Of a stretch of DNA of 64,000 nt, positions 17,257 through 26,221 are shown one piece after another. Source of the DNA: Ensifer canadensis (GTDB taxonomy: Bacteria > Pseudomonadota > Alphaproteobacteria > Rhizobiales > Rhizobiaceae); contig NZ_CP083371.1 in assembly GCF_017488845.2 (NCBI RefSeq), positions 124,001 through 188,000 of the forward strand. The letters run 5' to 3'. The position numbers and the translations under genes were made by a program. The notes under the pieces were generated by a model, which saw only the letters and a list, made by a program, of their open reading frames with translations, was not told where the DNA came from and made no database searches. Within the stretch, counting starts at the first letter, position 1. Every line of letters starts with the position of its first letter.

Positions 17257-18261
17257 TTAGTCTCCTGTTTCCTCTTGATATTCGAGGTACAGAGATTTGA
17301 GCCTCTGCCTCACGAAATCTGCAAAACCGGGCGCGACCTTCTTGTTGAAGGAAAGCGTCGTTTCGCTGTTTGTTTCTCGAATGCGCACCGGGCGCGTATC
17401 ATCTGGCGCCACCCAAGGAACTGCCTGGCTCCGGGCCTTCACAGTGCTCAGGAAGGAAAACAGCGTCTCAAACCGTTGATCGCTCTCCCTTGCCAGGAAT
17501 TCAGTGCGCCCTAAGAACGCGTTGGTCTTGATGAGCGCATCGTCGTTCTCAACAAGCTCTGCAAGCTCCGCCCAGCGCCGCCGTCCGATGGCCGGCGCGG
17601 CACCGATTGCCTCGATCACATCGATGGGTAGCCGGCGCACGATCGCAATCATCTTCGACAGGGCCGCCTTGTCGACGCCAAGCGATGACATGATGACGTC
17701 ACGCGAGAATTCGCGGTCTTCGAGACGGGTGGCGAACAGCGACCGCTCGATGAAGGACAAGTCCGTCCGAGCGTTGTTTTCCTGCCCTTGCGAAATCACC
17801 AGCTGTTCGTCGCTGAGGTCGCGGACGACAGCTCTGACCTTGCTGCCAAGCTCACGCGTGGCGGCAAGACGACGATGGCCGTAAGCGACCTGATAACGCC
17901 CGTCCTCGTTGGGATGCGGGCGCACGAGGATCGGCACCTGTTGTCCGTGATCCCGGATCTGTTCGAGCAGCGAGCGTTCGACATCGGCCGCGACGCCGAG
18001 GCGATCGACGACGAAGGAAACGTCAACCAGATCCGGGTCGAGCTCTATCACCGCCAGGCCTTCTGCAAGCTGGCGTTCAAGTTCTTGAGCTCGCTCCACC
18101 TTCTGCGTGATGTTCGACAGAGACCGGGTGATGCCGCCGATCGGGCCGCGTGGTCGCTGGCCGGGATCGAGGCCGATGATCGGCCGTCCGGCCAGCGGAC
18201 GATTATCCTCGCCATCTGCAGCATGACTGTCTGAAACACCGATCAGGTTCTTGCGGGCCAT
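17257..18261 (-). CDS. repB: partition protein RepB (ParB-like)
   Basis: Centromere-binding partition protein of 334 residues. The start MARKNLIGVSD is followed by the family motif around RPIIGLDPGQRPRGPIGGITRSL, the ParB/Srx nuclease-like domain (about 65-165) with VPILVRPHPNEDGRYQVAYGHRRLAAT, and a KorB/HTH segment (about 170-240) with ENNARTDLSFIERSLFATRLED. It binds the parS palindromes on both sides of the operon and works with RepA in segregation. It starts 3 bases after the repA stop. Confidence 0.95.
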   Translation of the reverse strand: MARKNLIGVSDSHAADGEDNRPLAGRPIIGLDPGQRPRGPIGGITRSLSNITQKVERAQELERQLAEGLAVIELDPDLVDVSFVVDRLGVAADVERSLLEQIRDHGQQVPILVRPHPNEDGRYQVAYGHRRLAATRELGSKVRAVVRDLSDEQLVISQGQENNARTDLSFIERSLFATRLEDREFSRDVIMSSLGVDKAALSKMIAIVRRLPIDVIEAIGAAPAIGRRRWAELAELVENDDALIKTNAFLGRTEFLARESDQRFETLFSFLSTVKARSQAVPWVAPDDTRPVRIRETNSETTLSFNKKVAPGFADFVRQRLKSLYLEYQEETGD

Positions 18262-18264
18262 GGG

Positions 18265-19461
18265 TTACTTCCTTCCCCACACCTTGCGCAGGAGGTCCTC
18301 GATCTCGCCATTGACGAGCGTCAGGGAATCCATCGCGCGGTCATAGGTGCCGCGGACAAACTGCGAGCGTTCCACCTCGTAGAGTGTTTGCTTGGTCACG
18401 CCGGCGTCGGATACGGCCGTCGATTTGACCATGGCGTTGTGCAGCATGCGGTTGCCGAAAATGGAGCGCATGAAACCGGTCATCTGGCTTTGCGGACCGT
18501 CATTGGGCTCAAACCGGGTGACGAGGTAGCGCATCCAGTCATAGCTGGTCCGGCCGCCGGCGTTCTCGACGACGCGCATCAATTCGCTGGTCATCGAGAG
18601 AAACTGGGACATGGACATGACATCGAGCATCTGCGGGTGCACGGTGATCAGCACCGATGTCGCCGCGCACAGCGCCGACATGGTGAGAAAGCCAAGCTGC
18701 GGCGGGCAATCGATGATGACGATGTCGTAAAAGCTCTCGATATCGGCCAGCACGTCGCCGATACGCGCAAAGAACATGGTTTCCGCCGAACCGCTGGTCA
18801 TGGCCTTCGGCGTTTCGTGCTCGAATTCCATCAGTTCGAGGTTGCCGGGGATCAAATGCAGATTGGGCAAATGGGTGGAACGGACAATCTCTGCGATCGG
18901 GCGAGGGTTCTCATAGCGAATGGCGCCATAGATCGTTTCCGCCTCGCCAACGTCCAGTTCCGGCTGGTGACCGAACAGGGCCGAAAGTGAAGCCTGCGGA
19001 TCAAGATCGATCGCCAGCGTGCGATAACCGCGAAGTGCGAGGTATTGCGCAAGATGCGCCGAGGTCGTCGTCTTCGCCGATCCGCCCTTGAAGTTCATGA
19101 CCGAGATGACCTGCAGCCGCTCGTCGCCGCGGCGATGCGGAATGTATTTTCCCGACTTGCCACCTTCGTCGAGAACACGTCGAATGCGCTCGATATCCGA
19201 GATCGCATACATGCGGCGTCCATTCGGCAACGGCTCGGGCCCATGGCCCTCCGAGGCGATCTGGCGCAGGTAGCCTTCGGCGATCCCGATAAAGGCGGCC
19301 GCCTCGGCCGGACTGAAAAGTCGCAACGTCTTTTGCGCTTGCGGCGGGAAGATTTTCTTCTGATGCTGCTGGAGTTGGTGCGCAAGTTCCATGGCATCGG
19401 CAGCCAGGAGCGTTGGCAAATGCTCCTGTACATCGAGGCCGTGGATTTTCTGCTGCAACAT
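18265..19461 (-). CDS. repA: partition ATPase RepA (ParA-like)
   Basis: ParA-type ATPase of 398 residues that segregates the replicon and represses its own operon. The N-terminus has a MerR-like HTH (about 55-105, LRLFSPAEAAAFIGIAEGYLRQIASEG), the deviant Walker A is MNFKGGSAKTTTSAHLAQ (about 140-157), and Walker A'/B regions IDLDPQASLS and IVIIDCPPQLG follow. The ATG at 19461 has GGAG 5 bases upstream and gives the usual RepA length; a longer reading to 19494 would begin inside the palindromic operator. Confidence 0.95.
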   Translation of the reverse strand: MLQQKIHGLDVQEHLPTLLAADAMELAHQLQQHQKKIFPPQAQKTLRLFSPAEAAAFIGIAEGYLRQIASEGHGPEPLPNGRRMYAISDIERIRRVLDEGGKSGKYIPHRRGDERLQVISVMNFKGGSAKTTTSAHLAQYLALRGYRTLAIDLDPQASLSALFGHQPELDVGEAETIYGAIRYENPRPIAEIVRSTHLPNLHLIPGNLELMEFEHETPKAMTSGSAETMFFARIGDVLADIESFYDIVIIDCPPQLGFLTMSALCAATSVLITVHPQMLDVMSMSQFLSMTSELMRVVENAGGRTSYDWMRYLVTRFEPNDGPQSQMTGFMRSIFGNRMLHNAMVKSTAVSDAGVTKQTLYEVERSQFVRGTYDRAMDSLTLVNGEIEDLLRKVWGRK

Positions 19462-19476
19462 CGAGTTCTCCAAAAA

Positions 19477-19513
19477 CTGCGCAAATATTGTCATATCGAG
19501 GCAATATGCGCAG
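19477..19513. promoter_or_regulatory. inverted repeat upstream of repA, candidate RepA/RepB operator
   Basis: Arms CTGCGCA-(AA)-TATTG and CAATATGCGCAG, 12 bp paired with a 2-base bulge, lie between the promoter and the ribosome-binding site of repA. repABC operons are autorepressed by RepA at a palindrome in this position. Confidence 0.6.
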
Positions 19514-19518
19514 ATGCA

Positions 19519-19547
19519 CTATGATCCGATTCGGCCTGAATGTACAA
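19519..19547 (-). promoter_or_regulatory. candidate repABC promoter
   Basis: On the minus strand TTGTAC (19547-19542), a 17-base spacer and TCATAG (19524-19519), directly upstream of the operator palindrome and repA. Confidence 0.45.
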
Positions 19548-19861
19548 ATGGATAGCCGAATGGCCGTGTTGCCGGTTCAAGCAACGGAGGGCGCGCAATG
19601 GGCCAGTTGTCCGCGGACAACTCGTGCGACGGCCGACCAGGTTGTTAACATGTCGGCCCGATTCCAACCAGCAACTACAGCTCCCCGCGAACGGCGCGCG
19701 CACCTGTTTTGCAGCCGAGGGGGAGAAGAACGCTGCCTTGATGCTCCATCGCAAACTGTGGCTATTAAATATGGATTTAGTCGACTATTGACAGCGAGTT
19801 GAATTGTGGCAAGATCGTGGTGCGATGACGATGATGTCAGGTGGACTGGAAGGGATGCAGC

Positions 19862-20041
19862 ATGTTCTATCTCGGCGGGATGACACTTGGTTACCTCGAG
19901 CCGCCAGCGCCGAAGGCCGTCGTGCAGTCGGTAAAGCCGCGCATTGAATTGACGCCACACGAACCGGCTGACGATCGTGAGCGCGAGCGCGATCAGGAAT
20001 GGGCCCGCGCCTTCCTGACGCCCTGGCATCTGTTTTATTGA
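19862..20041 (+). CDS. small hypothetical protein
   Basis: A 59-residue frame starting MFYLGGMTLGYLEPP and ending WARAFLTPWHLFY, with a charged middle (EPADDRERERDQEW). A purine-rich GGAAGGGA sits about 5-8 bases before the ATG, and a perfect TTGACA (19788-19793) lies about 70 bases upstream. It is divergent from repA and precedes parS site 5. I do not recognise a family; it could be a chance frame. Confidence 0.35.
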   Translation: MFYLGGMTLGYLEPPAPKAVVQSVKPRIELTPHEPADDRERERDQEWARAFLTPWHLFY

Positions 20042-20195
20042 TACGACCCTGGTTGCCCAAAATGTGCGGTGGCCAATGCAGCCGTCGCACAGGGTCCGGC
20101 CCGAACGCCGCTTTGCCGCTGGACCTTCTTTTGATTGCGTCTCCTCGTTGCGAAACAGGGAGCTTATGACGCGCCCAAAATGATTGGCCGTCAAC

Positions 20196-20211
20196 GTTGA
20201 CAGCTGTCAAC
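20196..20211. promoter_or_regulatory. parS: parS partition site 5
   Basis: The same GTTGACAGCTGTCAAC palindrome, upstream of repA, so the replicator is flanked by parS on both sides. Confidence 0.9.
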
Positions 20212-20660
20212 CGCCCGCGCTCTTCTTGTCGAAGAGCGATATTGAGCCAACTCGGCGGCAACGGATGAACGCTCGACTTCAGAATAATGTTGAGCTCGGA
20301 AATAAATCCATAAATTACAATAAGTTAGTATGGTGGGGGCCGGCGCCGGAATGGGCGAGCCGCGGGGCAGTTATCGCCCAGCTTGGGGTGGACGCCGCCG
20401 AAGTGAGGCTGATCTCGGCAAGCGTCATTGGTGCTGCCGTTAGCTGTGTCGCGAGGATTTGCGTCCGCGGTTGGAAGTGCGTGCGCCGCTTACATAAGCT
20501 GCAGCCACCCGTCGCGTAACCCGAGGGCCGAGGAAGCTTTGGCGAAAAAGCGGGAAAGGGCGAGGGGAGGGCTGTCGCGGCGCCGGGAAATGTTTAAGCT
20601 TGCCGGCAATAGCAAACCATTGAGGGTGCCGACATTCCGAGCGATCAGCCAGCCGACGAA
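20212..20660. other. intergenic region, no gene seen
   Basis: Contains an A+T-rich tract near 20280-20330 but no frame with family resemblance or a convincing ribosome-binding site. Confidence 0.5.
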
Positions 20661-21389
20661 GTGGGCAACCAGCCCCAGTCGCTTTCGTTGCACCAGAGAA
20701 TCCTCGGGGATGTGGAAGGTTACATTCTTTCCGGCGCGTGGCCACCTGGACATCGCATCCCGTTCGAGCATGAATTGACCGAGCAATATGGCTGTTCGCG
20801 CATGACCGTGAACAAGGCGCTGACCGAACTGGTCAAACGCGGACTGATCGAGCGGCGGCGCAAGTCGGGGAGCTACGTCACTTTCCCGCATGTGCAGTCG
20901 GCGGTGATGGAAATCCACGATGTGAAACTGGAGGTTCAGTCCCTTGGACTGGATTACAGTTTTCAGCTGGATGAACGCAGCATCCGCAAGGCCGAGGGCA
21001 GCGATGCCGGTCGGCTCGACCTGCCGCCGTCTGCAAGACTGCTCGAAGTGAGTTGCCGGCATTTCGCCGGCGGTCGCCCCTTCTGTTTCGAGGAGCGGCT
21101 TATCAGCCTGGCGGCTGTTCCCGAAGCCGAGACAGAGCTTTTCGAGACGTCAGCGCCCGGTTCCTGGCTGCTCGGAAAGGTGCCGTGGAGTACGGCCGAA
21201 CATCGCATCCGGGCCGTGGCGGCAGGACGCAACGCGGCGCAGGCGCTCGACATTTCGACAGGCGCCGCTTGTCTCGTCATCGAGCGGCGCACCTGGAGCG
21301 GTCGCGCCCCGGTCACCCATGTGCGATTGACTTATCCGGGTGATCGACATGAATTGGTGGCGCAATTTGCGCCGAGCCCGCTCGGTTAG
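20661..21389 (+). CDS. GntR-family regulator, HutC-like (UTRA domain)
   Basis: Regulator of 242 residues. The N-terminal GntR winged HTH (about 8-75: LHQRILGDVEGYILSGAWPPG, then EQYGCSRMTVNKALTELVKRGLIERRRKSGSYV) is followed by a UTRA ligand-binding domain (about 95-235) with CRHFAGGRPFCFEERLIS and AAQALDISTGAACLVIERRTW. The sequence is closest to histidine-utilisation repressors, yet no hut genes occur in the window. The start is the GTG at 20661; no in-frame ATG lies upstream and the ribosome-binding site is poor. It may act on distant targets. Confidence 0.85.
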   Translation: MGNQPQSLSLHQRILGDVEGYILSGAWPPGHRIPFEHELTEQYGCSRMTVNKALTELVKRGLIERRRKSGSYVTFPHVQSAVMEIHDVKLEVQSLGLDYSFQLDERSIRKAEGSDAGRLDLPPSARLLEVSCRHFAGGRPFCFEERLISLAAVPEAETELFETSAPGSWLLGKVPWSTAEHRIRAVAAGRNAAQALDISTGAACLVIERRTWSGRAPVTHVRLTYPGDRHELVAQFAPSPLG

Positions 21390-21428
21390 ATCGAGCGCCG
21401 CACGGTTGCCGCGACACGACGCGCTGTC

Positions 21429-21847
21429 TCACGCCGCTGGGTCGGCTCGCCGTTTGCGTTTCTTGCCGACGGCATTTGAAATTTTCTGGTGAAGCGCGTG
21501 ATCGCGCGCATCTCGCGCATGCTGCTTCAGGAGTTCCGTCAGTCGTTCCAGCTCATGTTCCTCAATTCGTTTTCGGCCGAGCTGGTCAGGATCAGTTCGT
21601 CGAGTTTGGCCTGAAGGGCGGCGCTGTCGCGGTTCTGAGAGTTCTGAAGGACGAAGACCATCAGGAATGTAAGGATCGTCGTCGCCGTGTTCACCACCAA
21701 TTGCCAGGTCTCGGAAAAATCGAAGATCGGACCTGTGGCCGCCCACAGGAGAACGGCACCGACTGCGAATGCGAATGTGCCTGGCTTGCCGGACTGTTTC
21801 GAAACGGCATTGGCAAATCGGGAAAAGGCATCGATCTTGCCGGACAT
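21429..21847 (-). pseudogene. low-affinity iron permease family protein, frameshifted
   Basis: The first frame (from 21847) encodes MSGKIDAFSRFANAVSKQSG, two membrane segments (FAFAVGAVLLWAATGP and WQLVVNTATTILTFLMVFVLQ) and QNRDSAALQAKLDELILTSSAEN. It then meets a stop at 21539. The expected continuation (RIEEHELERLTELLKQHARDAR, then DHALHQKISNAV) is found one base out of frame down to 21429. A single-base indel near the AAAAC run at about 21573-21578 explains this. The product would be a small inner-membrane protein of about 138 residues if the frame were restored; a sequencing error or programmed slip cannot be excluded. Confidence 0.7.
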
Positions 21848-21952
21848 CTGAGCACCTGAACGGCTTTCAACTGTTCTTTAACAGGCAAGTCACGAAGAAA
21901 GTTTCGTTCAGTGTCACAGCGGCCAGAATAGCAAGACGGGAATGATCTGCGG

Positions 21953-22515
21953 ATGAAGGAACATGAAAAACCGTGGGAGCCGCTGTTGCCCGAAGACATC
22001 GCGGTACTCTTCGCGCCCGCACCCTTTCCCTGGTGGATCGCTGGTGGGTATGCGATCGAGCATTTCGTCGGTCGCCCTTTTCGCAGTCACGGCGACATCG
22101 ATATCCTCGTGCTGCAGAGAGACAGCGCGCACGTTCGTTCCTTTCTTCGGCAATGGGATTGCTGGGCTGCGGATCCGCCGGGGCATTTGCGCCGGTGGAG
22201 CGAAACGGAAAGCCTGCCGAAAACGGTAAACGATGTCTGGTTAATGGGGAAAGCTGGCGTTCGCGCCGAAATCCTCTGGTGACCCGGCCGATCAGCGCGA
22301 TGGCGGCGGGCGGGAATCCACCGTTCCTCGCTGTTGAGGTCCAGTTGTTCTACAAGGCAAAAACGCCCCGACAAAAAGACGAGTTCGATTTCGAGGCCTG
22401 CCTACCGCTATTGAGCGCGTTGCAGCGCGACTGGTTGCGGCAATCGTTATGGTACGCTGCACCCCTGGCTCACGGCGCTGTAGCGCTTTCAATTGGTGCA
22501 TGTTTTTATCCTTAA
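21953..22515 (+). pseudogene. nucleotidyltransferase-domain protein (aminoglycoside adenylyltransferase-like), broken
   Basis: The first 109 codons encode a nucleotidyltransferase core: FPWWIAGGYAIEHFVGRPFRSHGDIDILVL, with the GG and D-x-D catalytic motifs, then WAADPPGHLRRW. That frame stops at 22282. The C-terminal part of the same family (NPPFLAVEVQLFYKAK, then RQKDEFDFEACLPLLSALQRDWL) continues in another frame to 22515, and the segment normally between the two is shortened. The gene therefore carries an internal deletion plus a frameshift and is unlikely to work. Confidence 0.65.
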
Positions 22516-22639
22516 AGCGGATAGGATTTATGGAAACATGCAGTAGAAACACGTTGACCCACGAGCCGCGTCGACCAAAAGACGCTGGCGCAGCATAAAA
22601 GTCAGTATTTCATTGGCGGGTACGCCGGATGGTGTCGAG

Positions 22640-23278
22640 ATGGAAAAGACCATGTTGTTTGATGGGCCAGAGAATGCACCCGTGACCATCTTGCTGGCGC
22701 ATGGCGCCGGTGCGCCGATGGATTCGGCTTCTATGACTGCTTCCGCCAAAGCGCTGGCTGCCGAAGGCTTTCGTGTGGCGCGGTTCGAATTCGACTACAT
22801 GGCGGTGCGTCGGTCAGGCGGCCGCAAACCGCCGCCGCGTGCCGAGACGCTCAATCCGGAGTTCAGGGCCGCGGTAGTGGCCCTTGGTGCAGCCGGCCCG
22901 TTGCTGATCGGCGGCAAATCGATGGGTGGGCGCGTCGCCAGCATGATTGCCGACGAGCTCTATGCCGAAGGCAAAATCATCGGCCTGCTTTGCCTCGGCT
23001 ATCCCTTCCACCCGCCAGCAAAGCCCGATCAGTTGCGCACCAAACACCTCGAAGAGTTGAAGACGCCGACGCTGATCTGCCAGGGCACGCGCGATGAATT
23101 CGGCACGCGCGACGAGGTCCCCGGATATCCCCTGTCCGGTGCCATAGAAATCCTGTGGCTCGAAGATGGCGACCACGATCTCAAGCCGCGCAAGACGATC
23201 TCCGGCTATTCTGCTGCAGATCATCTGAAAACGATGGCGCAGACCGTCGCGCGTTGGGTCGGCGAGCGGTTGCCGTAA
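22640..23278 (+). CDS. alpha/beta hydrolase (KANL3/Tex30-like)
   Basis: Cytoplasmic alpha/beta-hydrolase-fold protein of 212 residues. The oxyanion segment LLAHGAGAPMDS, the nucleophile elbow GGKSMGGRVAS with the catalytic serine, TLICQGTRDEFGT with the acid residue region, and the histidine in LEDGDHDLKPR match the family. Substrates of this group are mostly unknown. The start is uncertain: ATG at 22640 is used, and an in-frame TTG at 22613 would add nine residues. It stands alone between a pseudogene and a convergent cyclase gene. Confidence 0.8.
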   Translation: MEKTMLFDGPENAPVTILLAHGAGAPMDSASMTASAKALAAEGFRVARFEFDYMAVRRSGGRKPPPRAETLNPEFRAAVVALGAAGPLLIGGKSMGGRVASMIADELYAEGKIIGLLCLGYPFHPPAKPDQLRTKHLEELKTPTLICQGTRDEFGTRDEVPGYPLSGAIEILWLEDGDHDLKPRKTISGYSAADHLKTMAQTVARWVGERLP

Positions 23279-23323
23279 ACGGCCGCGCCCGTCCGATTAC
23301 CAAAAATCGAGACGCTGCACCGA

Positions 23324-24565
23324 TCATTCCGCCGCTTGAGCGGTGCTGGACGAAAATGCGAAGACGTCGATTGGATCGTCGAGGCCCTTCACGGGAAAGG
23401 CGCCCAAATGCTCCATGTCGCGCGTGCGTCCCGCCAATTCGACGAAGGCGCGTGACAGTAGCACCGGGCGCTTCGCCTGCTTTGTCAGGTTCTCGAGGCG
23501 TGAAGCGATATTGACGGCCGGTCCGATCACCGTGAAATCGAGCCGACGGCGTGAGCCGATGTTGCCGTACATCACATCGCCGACGTTAACCCCGATGCCG
23601 TAGCCGAGGGCCTCGCGCCCCCTTGCCAGATTTTCCTGGTTCAGGGTAGCGATCGCGACCTCCGCCTCGCCGATTGCCTGCAGCAGGTTTTCGCAGGCCC
23701 GCGGATTGCTAAGCGGGAAGATCGCCAGCAGGCCATCGCCCATGAATTTCAGGATCTCGCCACCATGCCGCTCGATCGGCTCGGACATGGCATCGAAATA
23801 ACCGTTGAGTAACTCGATCACATCATCGCGCGGCCAGAGGTCGGATAGTTTGGTGAAGTCGCGAAGGTCGCAGATCAGGATCGCGGCGTTGACGGTCACG
23901 CCGCTCCCCCGTGTCGTCGCACCGGCAAGGATCTGCTCGCTTGCATGCGGCCCGACATAGGTTTCCAGCAACGTTCGCGCCATCCGGTTCTTCAGCCGGA
24001 TTTCGCTGACAAGGGCCAGAACCGGCAACAGACTGGTGAGAACCTCGAGATGAACAGTCTCGAAGCCGCCCTCGCGATCACTGGCGAAGGTCACCACGTG
24101 GCGCTTGCCGAGCGTGTGTTCCAGCGGCAAGGCGACGTAGTCGGTGAAGCCGTCGGCACGGAGTTCTTCATAGAGCGAGTTCGGCACCTCATCGTCGGTT
24201 GCCGCCTCGAGATTCTTGCGAACCTGGCTGGCGCCGTTGTTGACGGCATAGAGCGGGCTGTTGAGATACTGCGTCGTGTCTTCGACACCATAATCGAACA
24301 TGCGGATATCCGCCTCCGTCAGGCCCTTGCGCCAAAGGATGCGGGCGCCGAGCCACTGCGGGTGATGGATCCGGAAATGCAGGGTGGCCCGCGCGAGCGG
24401 AACGCCGGCCTGGACCAGTCGTTCGCACAGATCCACGAAAATATTGTCGATGAAGCGTTGGTCACGGGTCTCCATGATCAGCCAGTCGAGAATTCCCTTG
24501 CTGTCGATGGGACGGGCGCCGCTGTCGTGCAGCGGTCCGGCCATTGCCTCGGATGAAGTCTGCAT
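23324..24565 (-). CDS. class III adenylate/guanylate cyclase domain protein
   Basis: Protein of 413 residues that should make a cyclic nucleotide second messenger. An N-terminal sensory-like region (about 1-215, GAF-like, no membrane segment) precedes a class III catalytic domain (about 230-410). The metal-binding aspartates are in AILICDLRDFTKLSD and GGEILKFMGDGLLAIF; LDFTVIGPAVNIASRLENL carries the substrate and transition-state asparagine/arginine region, so the domain looks active. The ATG at 24565 has GGAGAATTGCG upstream and is preferred over the further start at 24649. Downstream targets are not evident here. Confidence 0.88.
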   Translation of the reverse strand: MQTSSEAMAGPLHDSGARPIDSKGILDWLIMETRDQRFIDNIFVDLCERLVQAGVPLARATLHFRIHHPQWLGARILWRKGLTEADIRMFDYGVEDTTQYLNSPLYAVNNGASQVRKNLEAATDDEVPNSLYEELRADGFTDYVALPLEHTLGKRHVVTFASDREGGFETVHLEVLTSLLPVLALVSEIRLKNRMARTLLETYVGPHASEQILAGATTRGSGVTVNAAILICDLRDFTKLSDLWPRDDVIELLNGYFDAMSEPIERHGGEILKFMGDGLLAIFPLSNPRACENLLQAIGEAEVAIATLNQENLARGREALGYGIGVNVGDVMYGNIGSRRRLDFTVIGPAVNIASRLENLTKQAKRPVLLSRAFVELAGRTRDMEHLGAFPVKGLDDPIDVFAFSSSTAQAAE

Positions 24566-24757
24566 CGCAATTCTCCACTCTGTTCTGACGGCCTTGCTGC
24601 TCTCGAAGCGGAAGCTCCGGAGAACGCTGACCTCGAAACGCCGAGACATATGTGGACCATCGGCCGACCGTTGATAAGGGCTAAGGCGAAAAGTGATCTG
24701 AAAAGTTGCAAAGCCGTTGACGCCTTGTTCGACCGACCGACTTCCGCCCGGTGCTGT

Positions 24758-26221
24758 TCAGGCGGAGGTGGTCGAAAGCGCCGCGAGGTGATGCCCGTCG
24801 ACCACCGGCAATTGCAGCCTGATCCGCGCGCCGGACCACGAACCGTAGAGGATATCGATACGACCGCCATGCAGCCGGGCGATTTCGCGGGCCAGATTGA
24901 GCCCGAGGCCAGCGCCGCTCGAACGCGGGCGCAGGCGGTAGAAGGGTTCGAAGACGCGGTCTCGCTCGTCCTCGGGAATACCGGGACCCTCGTCATGGAT
25001 CTCGATCCCGCCGCGGGCGTCGACCAGTACAGTGATCGTTCCGCAATTGGCGCCATGCTCGACGGCGTTGCGCAGGAGATTGGCGACCGCCTGCTCGATT
25101 TGCTGAACATGAATGCTGACCGGCACCGGCCGCGTCGCATTCGTCTCGAAGGCCAGTTCGTAGCCGGCCTCGAAGGCGAGCGGCGCGAAGTCGGCGGCCA
25201 ACGTTTTGGCGAGCGCCACAAGGTCGACGACCTCGCGGGTGCCGCTGCCGTGCTCAAGTACCTGGCGTTCCAGAAGCTGTTGGGCCAGATGCGACAGCCG
25301 CTCGATATCTTTCCTCAGCCGCGCACTCTGCGGATCTTCCTGCAGCAATTCGGCGCGGGTGCGAAGGATGGCGATCGGCGTGCGCAATTCATGGGCCGCG
25401 TCTGTCAGGAACCGATTGCGTTGGTCGTAACCCTCGTCCAGACGAGAAAGCGCGTTGTTGAAGGCATGCACCATCGGCGCGATTTCCGTCGGCACCTGGG
25501 CGGTTTCGAGCTGCACCGCGCGATTGTCGATATCGATCCGCCCGGCCTGATCCGCTGTCGCAACGAGACCGGCAAGCGAGCGGCGCACAACGGCCGGCGT
25601 GGTGACCAACGTGGCGACGCCCATCACCAGGATGATCGGCAGCAGCAGGCAAAGGATAAGCAGCGCCAGGACCGGCAGCACGCGAAGCCAGTCCGGATTG
25701 CCATTGGCATCCTTTGCCATCTCGGCGTTCACGTTGATCTCGACTTCGAGCCCATCGTTCTCGTCGCGCGACGAGATCGAGGAGGCAAGGATCTGCACTC
25801 GGCCGACATCGGTGTCGACATTGGCAAGGGCGGCTTCCGGTCGAAGGTCGCCCTGATCGAACCGCAGCGTCGCGCGGCCGATATTCTTCAACAACTCTCC
25901 ACCAGCCGCTTCATAGGCGGCCGGAATGCTGCCTTGCTCGACCACATGCCCGTCGGCATCGCGGATGATGAACCAGAGATTGGGGAAGTCTTCCCGGAAC
26001 GCACGAAGCTCCTCGGTGTCGCGCACAATGAGGCCGCCGCTCTTGTCGTGCGCCACCGCCTCGGACAGGTGCTTGATGGCCGCCTCGTTGTCGATGATCA
26101 GCCGAGGCTGGGCGATCGTCAGGATCGCAGCCAGCAGGGCGATGAAGGCGACGAACGTTGCCGCCTGCAGCAGGATCAGGCGGCGCACCAGGACCCATTG
26201 AAGCGAGCGAGGTTTTCTCAT
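24758..26221 (-). CDS. sensor histidine kinase (OmpR-type system)
   Basis: Membrane sensor kinase of 487 residues. TM1 spans about 12-37, a periplasmic domain about 40-180, TM2 about 181-205, then HAMP, a dimerisation/phosphoacceptor helix with His277 in DAAHELRTPIA, and an ATPase domain with N-box NLLRNAVEHG and G-boxes DEGPGIPEDE and GAGLGLNLAR. Its ATG overlaps the end of the response-regulator gene by 4 bases, so the pair is translationally coupled. The signal is unknown. Confidence 0.92.
   Translation of the reverse strand: MRKPRSLQWVLVRRLILLQAATFVAFIALLAAILTIAQPRLIIDNEAAIKHLSEAVAHDKSGGLIVRDTEELRAFREDFPNLWFIIRDADGHVVEQGSIPAAYEAAGGELLKNIGRATLRFDQGDLRPEAALANVDTDVGRVQILASSISSRDENDGLEVEINVNAEMAKDANGNPDWLRVLPVLALLILCLLLPIILVMGVATLVTTPAVVRRSLAGLVATADQAGRIDIDNRAVQLETAQVPTEIAPMVHAFNNALSRLDEGYDQRNRFLTDAAHELRTPIAILRTRAELLQEDPQSARLRKDIERLSHLAQQLLERQVLEHGSGTREVVDLVALAKTLAADFAPLAFEAGYELAFETNATRPVPVSIHVQQIEQAVANLLRNAVEHGANCGTITVLVDARGGIEIHDEGPGIPEDERDRVFEPFYRLRPRSSGAGLGLNLAREIARLHGGRIDILYGSWSGARIRLQLPVVDGHHLAALSTTSA

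Noticed and set aside
20661..21389. Histidine-utilisation (hut) locus suggested by the HutC-like regulator
   Set aside because: No hutU, hutH, hutI or hutG genes occur nearby.
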